Below, one piece after another: positions 56,024 to 64,000 of a DNA stretch of 64,000 nucleotides (the first letter of the stretch is position 1; each line of letters starts with the position of its first letter). Position numbers and translations under genes: made by a program. Source of the stretch: Peribacillus folii (GTDB lineage Bacteria > Bacillota > Bacilli > Bacillales > DSM-1321); the NCBI RefSeq assembly GCF_030271255.1, contig NZ_JASJOM010000004.1, forward strand, positions 186,001-250,000, in the 5' to 3' direction. The notes below the pieces were generated by a model. It ran no database searches. It was not told where the DNA came from and worked only from the letters and a program-made list of their open reading frames with translations.

Positions 56024-57270
56024 TTTTTCTTTGATAATTGCAGGGCATTCTTGATGCTCTTCAATGATTTTGAGCTTCCGTACATCAAGACACCTCCACG
56101 ATAAATTTTTGCACCCAGGATGCCTAGCAGAACGATGGTGGTGATCATCACGGCTATGCTGAGCGCGATTTCCCAAACTGGTACATTGAGCATGCCTACA
56201 CGCAGGAACATGATCATCGGGGTGAAAAATGGAATGAATGATGTAATGGTAATGTAACTGGCTGACGGATTGCCGAGCCCGAACATTGCAATCAAAAAGG
56301 CAATGACAACCAACATGGTCATCGGTGAGATCATTTGCTGGACATCTTCTATTTTGCTGACGACCGATCCAAGACATGCGGCGAGAGTTGCGTATAGAAG
56401 GTAGCCAAGCAAGGCAAAGATGATGGCATAAATGATTGTCGAGATATTCATGTTGCCAAAACCAAAGAAGGAAAAGAATCCTTCATCCATGTTTGTCAGG
56501 TTTTGTTTAATTGATAAATAACCGACACCAAAAAACAGAACCATTTGCGTAAGGCTAAGCAAAGCGACTCCCATGATTTTGGCAAACATCTGCGTCACTG
56601 GCGGGACACTTGAAATCAGGATTTCCATGACCCTTGATGTTTTTTCCGTGGCCACCTCCATCGCTATCATCGTTGCATACATCAGTACACCGAAATAAAT
56701 GACGAACAGAAGCACATAAACAAGACCGCGAGCTTGATTTAGGTCTTCTTCGGTTTTTGCATTTTTCTGCAGCGCGATCGTCTCAAAGTCTGGCGGGGTA
56801 TTCAATTGGGCGATTTGCTGATCTGTCAATTTCAATTCATTCGCCGTGATTTGGCTTTTCAATTGGGTAAGTGCAAGAAGCAAATCATTGCTGATGGCTG
56901 AATCTGAAATTTGCTTCGCTTTATATGTACCCTTGAAGCCGAGACGATCATCCTTTTCGATTAGAAGATAGCCTGCGATTTGATCTGAGCTTACCAGCTT
57001 CCGCGCTTCTGCTTCGCTCTTGGCGGAAACGATCGAAAGGTCTTCGTTCACGCCTTTCGCGGCATTTTTATAAGGCTCGAAAAAGCCGCCTTCCGTCTGA
57101 TCGATGATGGCCACCTTTTGTTTGTCATCACCATCGAAAGCATCAATAAGCTTCGACATATTCGACAGGACAAGAATTAAGGCCATCATGATAATGGTGG
57201 AAATGATGAATGATTTCGTTTTTAATTTCGATAGATATGTATGGGAAAGAACAATCCAAAATTTATTCAT
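56020..57270 (-). CDS. yhaP: ABC transporter permease YhaP
   Basis: A 416-residue ABC-2-type permease: one N-terminal helix (KSFIISTIIMMALILVL), a large extracytoplasmic loop of about 140 residues, then five or six helices with TEKTSRVMEILISSVPPVTQ, the NatB/YhaP signature. Length matches Bacillus YhaP (419). Exports sodium or toxic compounds in relatives. ATG 57270 overlaps the yhaQ stop by eight bases; GTAGGTG upstream serves as ribosome site. Confidence 0.88.
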   Translation of the reverse strand: MNKFWIVLSHTYLSKLKTKSFIISTIIMMALILVLSNMSKLIDAFDGDDKQKVAIIDQTEGGFFEPYKNAAKGVNEDLSIVSAKSEAEARKLVSSDQIAGYLLIEKDDRLGFKGTYKAKQISDSAISNDLLLALTQLKSQITANELKLTDQQIAQLNTPPDFETIALQKNAKTEEDLNQARGLVYVLLFVIYFGVLMYATMIAMEVATEKTSRVMEILISSVPPVTQMFAKIMGVALLSLTQMVLFFGVGYLSIKQNLTNMDEGFFSFFGFGNMNISTIIYAIIFALLGYLLYATLAACLGSVVSKIEDVQQMISPMTMLVVIAFLIAMFGLGNPSASYITITSFIPFFTPMIMFLRVGMLNVPVWEIALSIAVMITTIVLLGILGAKIYRGGVLMYGSSKSLKSIKNALQLSKKK

Positions 57271-58162
57271 AGACTGCACCTACTTTTTCAATGAAAATAT
57301 CCGTCAGCGATGGTTCCTCCAATTCGAACTTTCGAACGAACCCTTTTGGAACAAGATCACGAATCATGTTCTCAGCTACATCTTCCCCGGTAACCTGTAG
57401 AATTTTCCCTTCCATGGTATTTTTGACTTTTGTTACACCAGCATATGTATCCAAGAAAGATAGATCGAAATCGGCCTTGATTGATACATTCTTTTTACCA
57501 AAAGAACGTTTGATATCCTTTAATTTTCCGGCAACGACCGGTGTCCCTTTATGCATGATGCAAAGATGCTCACACATCTCTTCCACATGCTCCATCCGAT
57601 GGCTTGAGAAAACGATCGTCGTTCCATTATCCCTCAGGTCAATGACTGCCTTCTTCAATATTTCCACATTCACCGGATCCAATCCGCTAAAAGGTTCATC
57701 AAGGATAAGCAGCTCGGGCTTATGGATCATGGATGCAATCAGCTGGATTTTTTGCTGATTTCCCTTCGAAAGCTCTTCGACCCGCTTATCGATGTATTCG
57801 GGAACCATGAAGCGATCTAGCCAATACTCCAATTCTTTCAATGCATCCCGTTTGTTCATCCCTCTTAATCTAGCCAAATACACGATTTGATCGCGCACTT
57901 TCAGTTTTGGATATAAGCCGCGCTCCTCAGGCAGATAACCGATCAAAGAGCTTGTAGTGTAGTCAATTTTCCTGCCATCCCAGGTCACTTCCCCTTCAGT
58001 GGGGTCAAGCAAGCCTAGTATCATCCGGAATGTGGTCGTTTTCCCAGCTCCGTTCCCGCCCAGAAAACCAAACATTTCCTTCTCGGGAATCGTTAAATCT
58101 AGCTGGTTTACAGCCGTGAACTCCCCGAATTTTTTCGTAACTTCATTGATTTGCAGACTCAA
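57263..58162 (-). CDS. yhaQ: ABC transporter ATP-binding protein YhaQ
   Basis: A 299-residue ATPase: Walker A GGNGAGKTT, Q-loop at GYLPEERGLYPKLKV, signature ELSKGNQQKIQL, Walker B LLILDEPFSGLDP, and H-loop at FSSHRMEHVEE. The C-terminal part (FELEEPSLTDIFIEKVG) is typical of the NatA/YhaQ group. Overlapping yhaP follows. AGGAGG lies before the ATG. Confidence 0.92.
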   Translation of the reverse strand: MSLQINEVTKKFGEFTAVNQLDLTIPEKEMFGFLGGNGAGKTTTFRMILGLLDPTEGEVTWDGRKIDYTTSSLIGYLPEERGLYPKLKVRDQIVYLARLRGMNKRDALKELEYWLDRFMVPEYIDKRVEELSKGNQQKIQLIASMIHKPELLILDEPFSGLDPVNVEILKKAVIDLRDNGTTIVFSSHRMEHVEEMCEHLCIMHKGTPVVAGKLKDIKRSFGKKNVSIKADFDLSFLDTYAGVTKVKNTMEGKILQVTGEDVAENMIRDLVPKGFVRKFELEEPSLTDIFIEKVGAVYE

Positions 58163-58554
58163 TGGACAACCTCCTTTTTATTTGACTCTCTTACCATGTT
58201 AACGGAAATGTTTTCCAAGTTCAACTCTTGCCAAAAGATAGATCATTTCTGTTTCCCCCCTTCGATTATATGCGAAGTCATGCAAACAATGTCTCGTTAG
58301 ATTCCCGGAACATAGAGCCCGCAATAACAATTTTTTAAAACCATGTAGAACCACTTGGTTCGCTGATCATCAAGCTTAACATGTTTGATTTCATGAAAGT
58401 TGTAATGCACTGTTGCCTCATAGATAATTTCATTCCCTGTTGTCCTAGCTGAGCAAAATGATGACAAAGGGAAAAACTGAAGCTAAACTTCTGGTCACTT
58501 TTAAATCCAAGTTAATGCTTAGGAAAAATGTATTTGTTTTGCCTATGCTCTCTT
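58163..58554. other. divergent gap between yhaQ and the chemoreceptor
   Basis: About 390 bases with no supported gene; the right end leads into the SigD promoter of the chemoreceptor. Confidence 0.4.
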
Positions 58555-58580
58555 TAAATCCCCTTCCTTGTTTCCGATAT
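58555..58580 (+). promoter_or_regulatory. SigD (motility) promoter of the chemoreceptor
   Basis: TAAA (58555-58558), 14 bases, TCCGATAT (58573-58580) against the SigmaD consensus TAAA-N15-GCCGATAT, 40 bases before the ATG. Confidence 0.8.
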
Positions 58581-58620
58581 ATACATGGACAACTTATCAC
58601 TTCGAGAAGGAGTAACAAAG

Positions 58621-60357
58621 ATGAATAAACTTAGTACGAAAATAGGTTTCGTTCTTTTGGCAGGCATGGTCATTACATTAATCGGAAGTTTACTTTTAAT
58701 GTATAAGAGTACAAATGATACGGTCGAGAAAACGATAGCCATGAGCAGCCTGGACACAGCAAGCACCATCGCTCAAGGCATAAATCAAACAGCTTATGCG
58801 GAGTTTCTAAACGATCAATCCGAAACGCCAACATATTGGGAAGTACGTGAACAGTTAAATGATTATAAACAAAAGACCGGAGCGTTATATGTATATACAT
58901 TAGGGATTGACGACAAAAGCGAAAAAGTCCATATTCTCATCGATGGAATGAGTAAGGACGATGATAAAGCAGCTCCCATCTTAACGACTACAACAGCAAC
59001 TACTTATTCCGATGTAAAAGGCGTAATGAAGGGAAAGGCTTCGACCACTTCCATTGTCCATGATCCCGAATATGGCGACTATTTATCCGTTTTCGTTCCA
59101 ATTAAAAACGGTAATGAGGTCATTGGTATATTAGGAGTGGATATTGATGCAAGCAAAGTCGATTCTACAGCGAGCAAGGTTCTAGGCGGCATTCTTCCGC
59201 TAACGATCATTATCAATGTCATCCTGATCGCAATCGTAGTGGGTGCTTTAATATGGTATTTGACGAGAAAGTTAAAGCCCCTTCATGAAGTCAGCATGGC
59301 CGCAAAGCAAATCGCCAACGGGGATTTGATCGCAGCCAATGAACTGATTAGCGATACGAAGGTTAAAGGGAACGACGAAATCAACGTTTTAGTGAAAGCA
59401 TTCGCAGAAATGACCAACAAAACGATAGCGATGGTCAACTCGATGAAAAGCTCTTCCCTGCAGCTTTTGGAAGCATCAAGTGATATTGAACACAAAATTA
59501 AAGATATGGACACGTCCACGCAATATATCGTGAAAGGAATTCAACAAGTTGCCGGAGCTACAGAAGTGCAATTGCACAGAAGTGAAGAATCATCAAGGGT
59601 CATAGAGGAAATGACCATAGGAATCCAAAAAATTGCCGAAGCATCGTCGGAAGTAAGCGAACAAACAAATCAGGTTTCCGTTCAAATGTCCAATGGAAAT
59701 AATGATCTAAATCAACTCTCCCAGCAAATCCTACAAGTTAAAGATGTGATGCTGCAGGCAAGTTCAGAAATAAAGAAACTGGACGAACAAGCAAACGAGA
59801 TCGTGAATATCGTCCATATGATTACGGGGATAGCCGAGCAAACAAACTTGCTGGCACTGAATGCAGCCATTGAAAGTGCTCGAGCTGGTGAACAGGGTAA
59901 AGGGTTTGCCGTTGTTTCGAATGAGGTACGAAAATTAGCAGTGGGCACCAAGGAATCTGCGATCAGTATCCAAGAATCGCTGCTGAATTTCAAAGCGATC
60001 ATCAATAAATCAGTGGCCATGATGGAAACGGGTACGAAAGAGGTTGAAGAAGGAACCAAGGTTGTCCTGAACACAAGGGAAACGTTTAATGAAACGATAA
60101 AATCATATGAGCATGTCAGTGATCAAATTCAGGAAATTTCCGCCATCACAGAGCAAATGGCTGCAGGTTCTCAGGAAATCAATGCTTCAATTGAAGATTT
60201 TGCTGCTTTGACAAGGGAAACGGCTGAGGCATCACAGCAAGTGGCACATTCCACCGATCAGCAAGCACAGTCCATGGAGGATATCTCCTCCTCAACCACT
60301 TCCATGGTAAAGCTCGCTAATGGCCTGGAAAAATCAGTTGAACAGTTTAACGCGTAA
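58621..60357 (+). CDS. methyl-accepting chemotaxis protein
   Basis: A 578-residue chemoreceptor: first membrane helix at about residues 8-30, an extracytoplasmic Cache-type sensor ([40 protein letters not shown]), second helix at about 191-214, HAMP ([22 protein letters not shown]), and the signalling domain with the conserved hairpin [23 protein letters not shown] 58621 has AAGGAG upstream. Ligand unknown; Cache sensors commonly bind amino acids or carboxylates. Single gene under SigD, terminator follows. Confidence 0.93.
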   Translation: MNKLSTKIGFVLLAGMVITLIGSLLLMYKSTNDTVEKTIAMSSLDTASTIAQGINQTAYAEFLNDQSETPTYWEVREQLNDYKQKTGALYVYTLGIDDKSEKVHILIDGMSKDDDKAAPILTTTTATTYSDVKGVMKGKASTTSIVHDPEYGDYLSVFVPIKNGNEVIGILGVDIDASKVDSTASKVLGGILPLTIIINVILIAIVVGALIWYLTRKLKPLHEVSMAAKQIANGDLIAANELISDTKVKGNDEINVLVKAFAEMTNKTIAMVNSMKSSSLQLLEASSDIEHKIKDMDTSTQYIVKGIQQVAGATEVQLHRSEESSRVIEEMTIGIQKIAEASSEVSEQTNQVSVQMSNGNNDLNQLSQQILQVKDVMLQASSEIKKLDEQANEIVNIVHMITGIAEQTNLLALNAAIESARAGEQGKGFAVVSNEVRKLAVGTKESAISIQESLLNFKAIINKSVAMMETGTKEVEEGTKVVLNTRETFNETIKSYEHVSDQIQEISAITEQMAAGSQEINASIEDFAALTRETAEASQQVAHSTDQQAQSMEDISSSTTSMVKLANGLEKSVEQFNA

Positions 60358-60381
60358 AATATCGAAACAACAAGTACCTAC

Positions 60382-60416
60382 AGGGATTTTGCTTTTGATG
60401 CAGAATCCCTTTTTTA
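60382..60416 (+). terminator. terminator of the chemoreceptor gene
   Basis: GGGATTTTGC and GCAGAATCCC stem (one mismatch) followed by TTTTTTATT. Confidence 0.85.
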
Positions 60417-60507
60417 TTACTTCTTCCAGTCATACATAAGAGGATACAGTCATAGGCAAAAATAGTAACAGCACATATACTTGATTTATTTTTTTCGCTA
60501 TAGTATA

Positions 60508-60542
60508 TTAATTGATGCATCAATCATTGACCTATCAATTAA
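60508..60542. promoter_or_regulatory. MarR operator candidates
   Basis: A perfect 14-bp palindrome ATTGATGCATCAAT (60511-60524) lies inside a larger TTAATTGA...TCAATTAA pair (60508-60515 and 60535-60542), directly upstream of the MarR start and next to a TATAGTATA -10-like element. Confidence 0.65.
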
Positions 60543-60558
60543 GAAAAGAGGATGTTTA

Positions 60559-60990
60559 TTGACGAATTCTTCATGTTCCAATGAATCGCTTATTTTATAT
60601 AAGATGAACTGCCTTAATAAACAGATAAGCTCGAAGTTCGAAAGTTGCATGGGTATCAGCCAATCAAGACATGATATTTTATTTCAGCTTTACCAAGTGG
60701 ATGAAATGAGTCAAACAGCTCTTCAAAAAGAGGTCAAAATTGACGGTGCTGCGGTTACCCGGCATTTAAAGCAGCTTGAAGCGGCTGGGATGATCATTAG
60801 ACGTAAAGATCCGGAGGACAATCGCTTCACGCTCGTTTCCCTTTCAGTTCCCGGCCGTGAACAAATCATTGCCTACCAGGCTGAAAAGGCTCGTTTCGTT
60901 ACGTTAATGCTAAAGGATTTCAATGAAGCAGAACGTAAAGAGCTAACCGATATGCTCATAAGGATTCAAAAAAACATAAGCGAAGTTTAA
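60559..60990 (+). CDS. MarR family regulator of a nitroreductase operon
   Basis: A 143-residue winged-helix protein: MSQTALQKEVKIDGAAVTRH, LKQLEAAGMIIRRKDPEDNRF with the wing DPEDNRFTLVSLS. Cysteines near the N-terminus (NSSCSNES and MNCLNKQ) could sense quinones by alkylation, as in YodB-type systems, but this is inference. TTG 60559 has GAGGATG upstream. First gene of the operon with the nitroreductase and monooxygenase. Confidence 0.85.
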   Translation: MTNSSCSNESLILYKMNCLNKQISSKFESCMGISQSRHDILFQLYQVDEMSQTALQKEVKIDGAAVTRHLKQLEAAGMIIRRKDPEDNRFTLVSLSVPGREQIIAYQAEKARFVTLMLKDFNEAERKELTDMLIRIQKNISEV

Positions 60991-61041
60991 ATCCTGCTCC
61001 CTTATGGATAATTCAATATAAATAAAAGGAGATACTCAACG

Positions 61042-61680
61042 ATGACTACTGCACAAATTACGAATGACTTCAAGGAAATACTTACGGGCCGCCGCTCGAT
61101 AAAAAAATATGATACAGCCGTCAAAATAAGCCGAGCTGAGATGGAGGAAATCCTAACATTTGCTACACTGGCCCCTTCTTCCGTTAATATGCAACCGTGG
61201 CGCTTCCTCGTAATCGACAGCCCTGAAGCGAAAGCGACACTGGCGCCGCTTGCTCGTTTTAATCAAACCCAGGTGGAAACATCTTCAGCTGTGATCGCTG
61301 TTTTCGGTGATCTGAACAATTTCGAAAACGCCGAGGAAATCTACGGTAAAGCGGTTGAAATGGGCCATATGCCAATGGAAGTAAAAGAAAATATTTTGGC
61401 CTCGTTTGCTGGATATTACGAAAGAACAACGACTGAAGAAATGAAAGATGTCGTATTGGTAGATGGAGGTCTTGTTTCCATGCAGCTAATGCTAGCTGCA
61501 AGAGCCTTTGGATACGATACGAATCCGATTGGCGGCTATGAAAAAGATAAAATTGCCGAAGCCTTTGGAATGGATAAAGACCGCTATGTACCAGTGATGC
61601 TTATCTCAATCGGAAAAGCTGCAGACGGCGGACATGCCTCCGTTCGCCTTCCAATCGATAAAGTCGCTCAATGGAAGTAA
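61042..61680 (+). CDS. nitroreductase (YodC/MhqN/YdgI-like)
   Basis: FMN-binding oxidoreductase of 212 residues: GRRSIKKYD (phosphate binding), LAPSSVNMQPWRFLVI, VSMQLMLAARAFGYDTNPIGGY and the C-terminal ISIGKAADGG. Reduces quinones or nitro-aromatics to less harmful hydroquinones or amines. 51 bases after MarR, with AAAGGAG before the ATG. With the following monooxygenase it forms a quinone-detoxification operon, distinct from the mhq-like pair at 10 kb. Confidence 0.88.
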   Translation: MTTAQITNDFKEILTGRRSIKKYDTAVKISRAEMEEILTFATLAPSSVNMQPWRFLVIDSPEAKATLAPLARFNQTQVETSSAVIAVFGDLNNFENAEEIYGKAVEMGHMPMEVKENILASFAGYYERTTTEEMKDVVLVDGGLVSMQLMLAARAFGYDTNPIGGYEKDKIAEAFGMDKDRYVPVMLISIGKAADGGHASVRLPIDKVAQWK

Positions 61681-61729
61681 TGAAAATAATTTTTCACATG
61701 ATGCTTAACAAAAGAGAGGATGACCTTAC

Positions 61730-62023
61730 ATGATTATCATTCATGCCGTATTCAATATTAACCCAGCTAAACAAGATGCATTTCTAGCAGACATTCAACC
61801 GCTTATCGAAGCGTCAAGAGCGGAAATTGGAAATGTTTCTTATAACCTTCACAAAGACACGGAAAACGACAATCAATTTACGATGGTTGAGGTTTGGGAA
61901 GATAAGCAAGCTGTTGCTAGCCATAATTCAAGTGAGCACTTCACTTCATTTGTCGGGAAAGCTAAAGAATTCCTCACTGCTCCTTTGGATGTTAAAGCTT
62001 TTGATGGCCAACCTTTGACATAA
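61730..62023 (+). CDS. quinol monooxygenase-like protein (ABM/YgiN)
   Basis: A 97-residue ABM domain: MIIIHAVFNINPAKQDAFLA, VSYNLHKDTENDNQFTMVEVW, SSEHFTSFVGKAKEFL. Fits YgiN/YdhR-like dimeric monooxygenases that act on quinols. 49 bases after the nitroreductase; GAGAGGATG precedes the ATG. Third gene of the operon; terminator follows. Confidence 0.85.
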   Translation: MIIIHAVFNINPAKQDAFLADIQPLIEASRAEIGNVSYNLHKDTENDNQFTMVEVWEDKQAVASHNSSEHFTSFVGKAKEFLTAPLDVKAFDGQPLT

Positions 62024-62065
62024 TTAAAAGAATGAACTGCCTGTCCTAACTGCAATCGTTAATGC

Positions 62066-62109
62066 AAAGGCTGATGAATTAGCACACGCTGAAACATCAG
62101 TCTTTTTTT
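62066..62109 (+). terminator. terminator of the MarR-nitroreductase-ABM operon
   Basis: AAAGGCTGATG and CATCAGTCTTT stem (one G-U pair) followed by a T-run. Confidence 0.85.
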
Positions 62110-62263
62110 ATGGATTGCGAACTTCCCGCCCTTCCTTAAGCAGTATCGTGATTATATTAATTCTTGTTGGTGATTTTTAAGACAGAGTATATTCCTTTTT
62201 CCTGTAAGTGGATTCCGTTATAATGCATGTAATGAACCTAAAACAATAAAGGGGGATATATAT

Positions 62264-62938
62264 TTGGATACTATTCTGTATTATTTATATTCACTCGTCT
62301 ACATGATCCTTTTTCTCATGGGCATTTTGATCATTAGACGGCATGGAAAACTTTTTTCCCTTACAAGCTCCCTCCTTTTCGTTACGCTCGCACTCTTTTG
62401 GGATAATATTGTAATTGCATCCGGGAAATCCATTGGCGACGGACCTTTACTTGAGAGGTTGAATATATCTCGTTTCTGGATACACGGCTTCATCACACCT
62501 ACATTGATACTGTTCGGTTGGGGAGTGGCCAAAAAAATCGATATTCCTTTTACAAAAAAAATCGGCGTATTCTTTTTTTTCCTATTCCTTACGTCAGGAC
62601 TGGTCGTATATGAATGTATGGAAAATATACATAAGAATTTTGTACCTGTCCAAGAGTACGGCGTTTTAAGATACGTGAGTGAGGGATCATCAGGCCCACC
62701 TCTCATGGTGCTTATTGTAACCCTTGTATTATTGGTGATAAGCATCAACGTTTTCCTGAGGACACGTTGGATTTGGATGCTTTCAGGGGTTGTGATCATG
62801 ATTGGCGGCAGTGCCATCCCGATCCCGATTAAGAGTTCGGCAATCACGAACGCATTTGAAATGATCTTTATATGCTTATTGTGGCTTACACACTATAAAT
62901 TGTCTCCACATACGCAAAAGCCATTGTGGCGAGGCTAA
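62264..62938 (+). CDS. polytopic membrane protein, unknown function
   Basis: A 224-residue protein with seven hydrophobic segments, starting LYYLYSLVYMILFLMGILII. Short loops include IASGKSIGDGPLLERL and the outer loop ENIHKNFVPVQEYG. No recognised family, though the layout suggests a small transporter or phospholipid-related protein. Start is TTG with AAGGGGG eight bases upstream. Single gene with terminator. Confidence 0.6.
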   Translation: MDTILYYLYSLVYMILFLMGILIIRRHGKLFSLTSSLLFVTLALFWDNIVIASGKSIGDGPLLERLNISRFWIHGFITPTLILFGWGVAKKIDIPFTKKIGVFFFFLFLTSGLVVYECMENIHKNFVPVQEYGVLRYVSEGSSGPPLMVLIVTLVLLVISINVFLRTRWIWMLSGVVIMIGGSAIPIPIKSSAITNAFEMIFICLLWLTHYKLSPHTQKPLWRG

Positions 62939-62956
62939 CAAAGAACATACCGAAAA

Positions 62957-62988
62957 AGAAGCCTATATTTTTAATAAAGGCTTTTTTT
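62957..62988 (+). terminator. terminator of the membrane-protein gene
   Basis: AAGCCT, loop of 13 bases, AGGCTT, then a T-run. Confidence 0.75.
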
Positions 62989-63023
62989 CGATGTATTTCT
63001 TGCTATTTTTAGGCTGATATTAC

Positions 63024-63608
63024 TTACTTTACAAGAATCGATATTGCACTGTAAACCAACAACAGGGCCATAACGATATTGAACTGACTGCTGTATTTCG
63101 TGAGGAACTTTTGAAACAGCGAACCAAACACACTCCAGCTCATCGTACTCAAAAATCCGATAAAAGCTAGAAATAAGGAGAAAAAGAGTAAACTGGCATT
63201 TGATGAATGATAGGGAATGATAAAGGTTGAGACGGCCGTTATGCCATACAAGATACCTTTTGGATTAATGAATTGCAGCAGCATGCCTGACAGGAAACGG
63301 TTATTTTTATCTCCTTCGTCATCCTCGTTTTTGCTTTTGCTTTTGATTATTTTCATGGCGAGATACAGCATATAGATGGCAGCAAGCATCGTCATGAAAA
63401 ATTCGATTTTGGGGATGAAATTTTTCAGCAGTAAATTAAAATAACTCGACAATAACATGATCACGAAGAAACCTGCTCCTACACCTAAACAGAATTTCAA
63501 CGTTCGTTTAAATCCGTATTTGTTAGCGAATAACATCGCCATGATGTTGTTGGGACCTGGGGTAAAACTGGTGACAAAAACATAAAGCAAAAATGTTAAT
63601 AATGGCAT
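63024..63608 (-). CDS. LysE/RhtB family amino-acid exporter
   Basis: A 194-residue, six-helix exporter: FVTSFTPGPNNIMAML is the family signature, followed by FCLGVGAGFFVIMLL, FINPKGILYGITAVS and a C-terminal helix. Exports amino acids or related metabolites; the substrate is not evident. GGGAGG precedes the ATG. Divergent from an XRE regulator with inverted repeats in the shared promoter region, a common LysE arrangement. Confidence 0.88.
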   Translation of the reverse strand: MPLLTFLLYVFVTSFTPGPNNIMAMLFANKYGFKRTLKFCLGVGAGFFVIMLLSSYFNLLLKNFIPKIEFFMTMLAAIYMLYLAMKIIKSKSKNEDDEGDKNNRFLSGMLLQFINPKGILYGITAVSTFIIPYHSSNASLLFFSLFLAFIGFLSTMSWSVFGSLFQKFLTKYSSQFNIVMALLLVYSAISILVK

Positions 63609-63655
63609 CGGTGCGCCTCCCTTTCAGATGTATGTTATACTGTTTAAAGCGAACG

Positions 63656-63700
63656 ATATAACGACTTACTTTTTATTGTACAATACAGTCGTTATATTGT
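63656..63700. promoter_or_regulatory. inverted repeats in the LysE/XRE divergent promoter
   Basis: ATATAACGACT (63656-63666) and AGTCGTTATAT (63687-63697) are a perfect 11-bp inverted pair 20 bases apart. TACAATA...TATTGTA forms a second, overlapping dyad. Likely binding sites for the XRE regulator. Confidence 0.7.
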
Positions 63701-63718
63701 ATATAAAGGAGTGCATTT

Positions 63719-64000
63719 ATGGAGGAAATAAATCTTATACTCGCAAAAAACTTAAAAGCCTTAAGAGAAAGTAAAAAGCTAAGTCTTGAAAAGGTTGCCG
63801 AGCTGACTGGTGTAAGTAAAACAATGATCGGCCAAATTGAAAGAGGAGAATCGAGTCCCACCATAACGACGATCTGGAAAATTGCCAATGGTTTAAAAAT
63901 TTCCTTTTCTTCGCTAATTGATCATCCCAGACCAGAAACAACGGTTGTTTTAAAAAGTGACATTCAAACATTGTCTGAAGACAACGGTAAATATCTAGTT
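63719..64000 (+). CDS. XRE family regulator, 3' end outside window
   Basis: The first 94 residues are visible: a Cro/C1-type helix-turn-helix (NLKALRESKKLSLEKVAELT, then GVSKTMIGQIERGESSPTI, WKIANGLKISFSSLI), followed by the beginning of what is probably a cupin sensor domain (TTVVLKSDIQTLSEDNGKYLV). AAAGGAG precedes the ATG. Divergent from the LysE exporter, which it probably regulates in response to an amino acid. Confidence 0.85.
   Translation, partial: MEEINLILAKNLKALRESKKLSLEKVAELTGVSKTMIGQIERGESSPTITTIWKIANGLKISFSSLIDHPRPETTVVLKSDIQTLSEDNGKYLV

Noticed and set aside
56024..56377. Upstream extension of the small membrane protein to 236 codons
   Set aside because: It is read in another frame of yhaP, is rich in His/Cys/Arg as shadow frames are, and the ATGA coupling start explains the gene better.

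Overview
The window looks like chromosome of a low-to-medium GC, spore-forming Bacillaceae. Ribosome binding sites are strong AGGAGG types. The gene content matches that group: phoD-tatA-tatC, csoR-copZ-copA, yhaQ-yhaP, a Spo0E-type phosphatase, rifampin phosphotransferase, mhq-type quinone detoxification genes and degraded Bacillaceae intergenic repeats. A Peribacillus/Bacillus simplex-like host is my inference, not something proven here. I see no rRNA, tRNA, CRISPR array or intact prophage.

Region 1 (0-11.5 kb) is accessory. A GNAT acetyltransferase, a YdeI-like protein and a PhzF-like protein lead into a decayed polymorphic-toxin zone (3.6-9.6 kb). That zone holds a barstar-type immunity gene, a CPCC cysteine-rich protein, a probable immunity gene and the 3' end of an RHS/WapA-like toxin with a colicin D-type tRNase tip. 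It is cut up by a truncated group II intron, an IS3-family remnant and degenerate repeats. An mhq-like pair (ring-cleaving dioxygenase, nitroreductase) follows.

Region 2 (11.6-24.7 kb) is metabolic: an aminoglycoside 6-adenylyltransferase behind an E1 alpha/beta pair without E2/E3, then a MarR-SDR pair, then a C2-sulfonate/phosphonate locus. The locus contains a GntR/UTRA regulator, a YeiH-type exporter, a small unknown protein, a taurine:pyruvate-type aminotransferase, sulfoacetaldehyde acetyltransferase (Xsc), phosphonoacetaldehyde hydrolase (PhnX) and an amino-acid permease. The xsc and permease transcription units share promoter architecture and a matching block at the start of their transcripts, which suggests one control system.

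Region 3 (24.7-38 kb) holds a YitT-like membrane protein, the phoD-tatA-tatC operon, a Spo0E-like gene, a broken DnaA domain-I gene, a RodA/FtsW protein, the CsoR copper operon, an Excalibur protein and a truncated ECF sigma factor.

Region 4 (37-50 kb) is rich in small regulator-plus-target modules with readable operators: TetR with DsbA/YdhR; MarR with an MFS pump (three copies of one 22-bp operator); ArsR with a VOC protein (apparently leaderless); MerR with an SDR (19-bp promoter spacer). Rifampin phosphotransferase and an MHS-family transporter follow.

Region 5 (50-64 kb) has a frameshifted YhgE/Pip-like membrane protein, a secreted beta-helix protein, an ABM monooxygenase, a lipoprotein, the yhaQ-yhaP ABC exporter with a coupled small membrane protein, a chemoreceptor with a SigD-type promoter, a MarR-nitroreductase-monooxygenase operon, a LysE exporter and a divergent XRE regulator cut by the window end.
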